The notes under the pieces were generated by a model. That model did no database searches and was not told the origin of the DNA. It saw only the letters and a program-made list of their open reading frames with translations. From contig NZ_PZYY01000005.1 in assembly GCF_003047265.1 (NCBI RefSeq), positions 372,001 to 436,000 of the forward strand: a stretch of DNA of 64,000 bases, given 5' to 3'. The translations under genes and the position numbers were made by a program. Positions 61,783 to 64,000 of this stretch are shown here, piece by piece; the first letter of the stretch is position 1, and every line of letters begins with the position of its first letter. Source of the stretch: Nocardioides terrigena (GTDB taxonomy: Bacteria > Actinomycetota > Actinomycetes > Propionibacteriales > Nocardioidaceae).

Positions 61783-62961
61783 ATGGAGCGCGTGAAGGAG
61801 CTGCTGGCGATCGTCCGCCCCACGGGCTGGCTGGTCCTCGGCATCGGGGCAGGTGCGGCGTACCTCGCCGCCCTCGTGGGCTGGCGGGAGATGGCCGTGC
61901 TGGCGGCCGCCTGCCTGCTGCTGCTCGCGCTCGCGGCGCCCTTCCTGCTGGGACGAACCTCGGTCGACGTGGACCTGCGGCTCGAGCCGGAGCGGGTGGC
62001 CGCCGGCGACTCGGTCGCGGCCGGCGTCGTGGTGCGCAACATCGCCTCCCGGCGGCTCCTGCCCACCACGCTGGAGGTCCCGGTCGGGTCGTCGACGCAC
62101 CGCTACGGGATCGGAGCCCTGCCGGCCGGGGGAGTGCACGAGGAGTCGTTCACCATCCGTACGGAGCGCCGTGGCGTCATCCGCGTCGGGCCGGCCACCA
62201 CACGTCGGGGTGACCCGGTCGGCGTCTTCTCGCGCGACATGGTGTGGACGCCCGTGCGCGAGGTGCTCGTGCGCCCGCCGATGGTGCCGCTGGACTCGCT
62301 CGGCGCCGGGCTGCTCCGCGACCTGGAAGGCGTGTCGACCGACGCGGTCTCCCAGAGCGACCTCGCCTTCCACGCCCTGCGTGAGTACGTCCCCGGCGAC
62401 GACCTGCGCCACATCCACTGGCGCTCCTCGGCCAAGGTGATGGCCTCGACGGGGGAGTCCGCCCTGCTGGTCCGGCAGTACCTCGACACCCGCCGCAGCC
62501 ACGCGGCCCTCGTCGTCGACGACCGGCGCGCCTCCTGGAGCAGTGACGAGGTCTTCGAGGACGCGATGTCGGTGGCCGCGTCCATCGCGGTCCGGGCCGT
62601 GCTCGACGAGTTCGACGTGTCCTTCGTCTGCGGGGCCACCGCCTCGACCGGCACCGACGGCCACCTGGCGCTCGATGCCGTCTGCCGTGCCGACTTCGGC
62701 GACACCGGCATCGTGGCGGCGAGTCGTCGGGCCACGATGGTCGCGCCCGACTGCAGCCTGCTCTTCCTGGTGGGCGGCAAGGACACCTCCTTCACCGACC
62801 TGCTCCGCGGCTCGGCGGCCTTCCCGCCCGAGGTGCGCCGCTTCGCGATCGTGCTCGACCCCGAGGGCACCAGCAGGGTGACCGAGACCGGGGGCCTTCC
62901 CGTCCTGCACCTCGCTGCCCGCGAGGACCTCGGCGGACTCCTCCTGTGGAGCCTCAAGTGA
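61783..62961 (+). CDS. DUF58 domain protein (second module)
   Basis: A 392-residue membrane protein. Two N-terminal helices (GWLVLGIGAGAAYLAALVGW and MAVLAAACLLLLALAAPFLLG), a beta-rich domain, and the DUF58 core EYVPGDDLRHIHWRSSAKVMASTGESALLVRQYLDTRRSHAALVVDD. The vWA-like remainder reaches the C-terminus. The ATG is 7 nt after MoxR, and its stop overlaps the TgpA-like gene by 4 nt (GTGA). Partner of the adjacent MoxR. Confidence -1.
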   Translation: MERVKELLAIVRPTGWLVLGIGAGAAYLAALVGWREMAVLAAACLLLLALAAPFLLGRTSVDVDLRLEPERVAAGDSVAAGVVVRNIASRRLLPTTLEVPVGSSTHRYGIGALPAGGVHEESFTIRTERRGVIRVGPATTRRGDPVGVFSRDMVWTPVREVLVRPPMVPLDSLGAGLLRDLEGVSTDAVSQSDLAFHALREYVPGDDLRHIHWRSSAKVMASTGESALLVRQYLDTRRSHAALVVDDRRASWSSDEVFEDAMSVAASIAVRAVLDEFDVSFVCGATASTGTDGHLALDAVCRADFGDTGIVAASRRATMVAPDCSLLFLVGGKDTSFTDLLRGSAAFPPEVRRFAIVLDPEGTSRVTETGGLPVLHLAAREDLGGLLLWSLK

Positions 62962-64000
62962 GTCACGTCGACACCCAGACCCGCACCCGGCCCAGCCACC
63001 TGCTGCCGGACGGCCACGCCGCGGTCGACCTGGTCTTCGTCCTGCTGCTGACGGCGGTGGCCCTCAGCGGTCTCGCGACCTCCTTCACCGGGTGGGCGTT
63101 CCTCGTCATCGGCCTGACCGGGAGCGTCATTGCCATGGCCGTGACACACCTGAGCCGGGCGCTCGGCTGGCCGCTCGTCGCCCCGGTGCTCATCCTCACC
63201 GTGGTGTTCTTCCTGCTCGGCGGGCCCCTGTGCCTGCGGTCGGTCGGCGACACGGCCTTCGTCCCCGGGGCCGAGACGATGTCCACGCTGGTCGACCAGG
63301 CGATCCACGGCTGGAAGGACCTCCTCACGACGCTGCCGCCGGTCGACGGCGACGGTCCGCTGCTCGTGCTCCCGTGGCTGCTCGGCCTCCTCGCCGGGCT
63401 GGTGGGGACGTCGCTGTCCCACCTCCGCCTGCGGCGTGCGTGGCTCACCGCCCTGCTGCCCGTCCTCGGGATGACCGCCGTGCTCGCTGCGGTCATCCTG
63501 CTCGGCGTGCGCCACCCGCAGTCCCTCCTCGTCCAGGGAGCGGCGTTCGCCGGCCTGGCCCTGGGCTGGCTCGCGCTGCGCGCCCGGCGGGCGTCCGCGA
63601 CGGTGCACGGAGGCACGTCCGGCTGGGGCCGCCTCGCCGTCGGGACCGGGCTGGTCGCGCTGGCGTCGGCGCTCGCCGTACCCGCCTCCGCGCTCGTCAT
63701 GGGTGACGACGACGGCGACCGGACCGTGGTGCGCAACTGGGTGGAGCCGCCGTTCGACATCGGGCAGTACCCCTCGCCCCTCGCGGGGTTCCGCAAGTAC
63801 GTCGACCCCCTCGGCCAGGAGAGCTCGGCCAACGTCTACGACCGCACCCTCTTCACCGTCGACGGCGTGCCGGAGGGCACGCGCGTGCGCTTCGCGGCCA
63901 TGGACCACTACGACGGCATGGTGTGGGGCGCCTCCGACAACGCACTGCCGGAGCCGGCCGCCGACTCGTTCCAGCGGGTGTCGTCGACCATCGACAACCC
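62958..64000 (+). CDS. TgpA-like transglutaminase-domain membrane protein (3' end outside window)
   Basis: About 347 residues are visible from the GTG at 62958. Six or so N-terminal helices (including VDLVFVLLLTAVALSGLA, GWAFLVIGLTGSVIAMAV, WPLVAPVLILTVVFFLLG, LLVLPWLLGLLAGLVG, LTALLPVLGMTAVLAAVILLG and GAAFAGLALGWLAL) match the DUF3488/TgpA membrane domain. The extracytoplasmic region begins VEPPFDIGQYPSPLAGFRKYVDP and continues to the window edge. The catalytic transglutaminase core (Cys-His-Asp) and any DUF4129 tail would lie downstream. MoxR, DUF58 and TgpA together are a known bacterial trio. Confidence -1.
   Translation, partial: MSHVDTQTRTRPSHLLPDGHAAVDLVFVLLLTAVALSGLATSFTGWAFLVIGLTGSVIAMAVTHLSRALGWPLVAPVLILTVVFFLLGGPLCLRSVGDTAFVPGAETMSTLVDQAIHGWKDLLTTLPPVDGDGPLLVLPWLLGLLAGLVGTSLSHLRLRRAWLTALLPVLGMTAVLAAVILLGVRHPQSLLVQGAAFAGLALGWLALRARRASATVHGGTSGWGRLAVGTGLVALASALAVPASALVMGDDDGDRTVVRNWVEPPFDIGQYPSPLAGFRKYVDPLGQESSANVYDRTLFTVDGVPEGTRVRFAAMDHYDGMVWGASDNALPEPAADSFQRVSSTIDN

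Overview
The window comes from a high-GC actinobacterium, most likely Nocardioidaceae (Nocardioides-like). The case rests on the strong GC third-position bias, frequent GTG starts, typically actinobacterial families (DUF3027, DUF2530, XPB plus a helicase-associated WYL-like protein, FHA/PP2C/Ser-Thr kinase sets, MoxR-DUF58 clusters) and the gene order. No rRNA, tRNA, CRISPR array, insertion sequence or prophage was seen. The sequence looks like core chromosome.

Layout: (1) 1-3.2 kb: the end of a MacB/FtsX-type ABC permease and a GntR/UTRA regulator. (2) 3.2-9.5 kb, minus strand: HD hydrolase, YciI-like protein, GNAT acetyltransferase, XPB helicase, CGNR regulator and a large helicase-associated protein. 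A 59-bp near-palindrome lies between two of these genes. (3) 9.6-12.9 kb: PP2C phosphatase, FHA protein and an RDD-FHA membrane protein, a phospho-signalling set without its kinase. (4) 12.9-23.8 kb: subtilisin-like protease, a HAD-LarE fusion, long CspA-type cold-shock protein, MFS transporter, DUF3027, methyltransferase, DUF2530, NCS2 permease, and MarR followed by an MFS exporter that appears to start at ACG. (5) 23.8-28.4 kb: the str operon (rpsL-rpsG-fusA-tuf), with a clear promoter and a strong terminator. (6) 28.4-37.4 kb: alpha/beta hydrolase, TrmB, and a MoxR/DUF58/DUF4350/DUF4129 cluster with RDD and SpoIIM-like membrane proteins. (7) 37.8-50.4 kb: the S10 and spc ribosomal-protein operons, then secY-adk-map as a separate unit behind a 17-bp stem hairpin. 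(8) 50.4-51.7 kb: a TerC-family transporter preceded by what reads as a yybP-ykoY (Mn2+) riboswitch. (9) 51.7-64 kb: a divergent pair of transcription units. One encodes a Ser/Thr kinase and an FHA protein. The other encodes a 2079-residue Ig-like/FN3 surface protein, MoxR, DUF58 and a TgpA-like transglutaminase protein cut by the window end.

Two themes recur. First, at least thirteen genes have a TANNNT-like -10 hexamer 6-7 nt upstream of the start codon, which suggests widespread leaderless transcription and helps choose several starts. Second, phospho-signalling parts and two separate MoxR-DUF58 modules sit close together. The second module, with its kinase, FHA and giant surface protein, is the best candidate for a poorly described envelope system. 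Functions of known families come from recognition of motifs. No database search was run.
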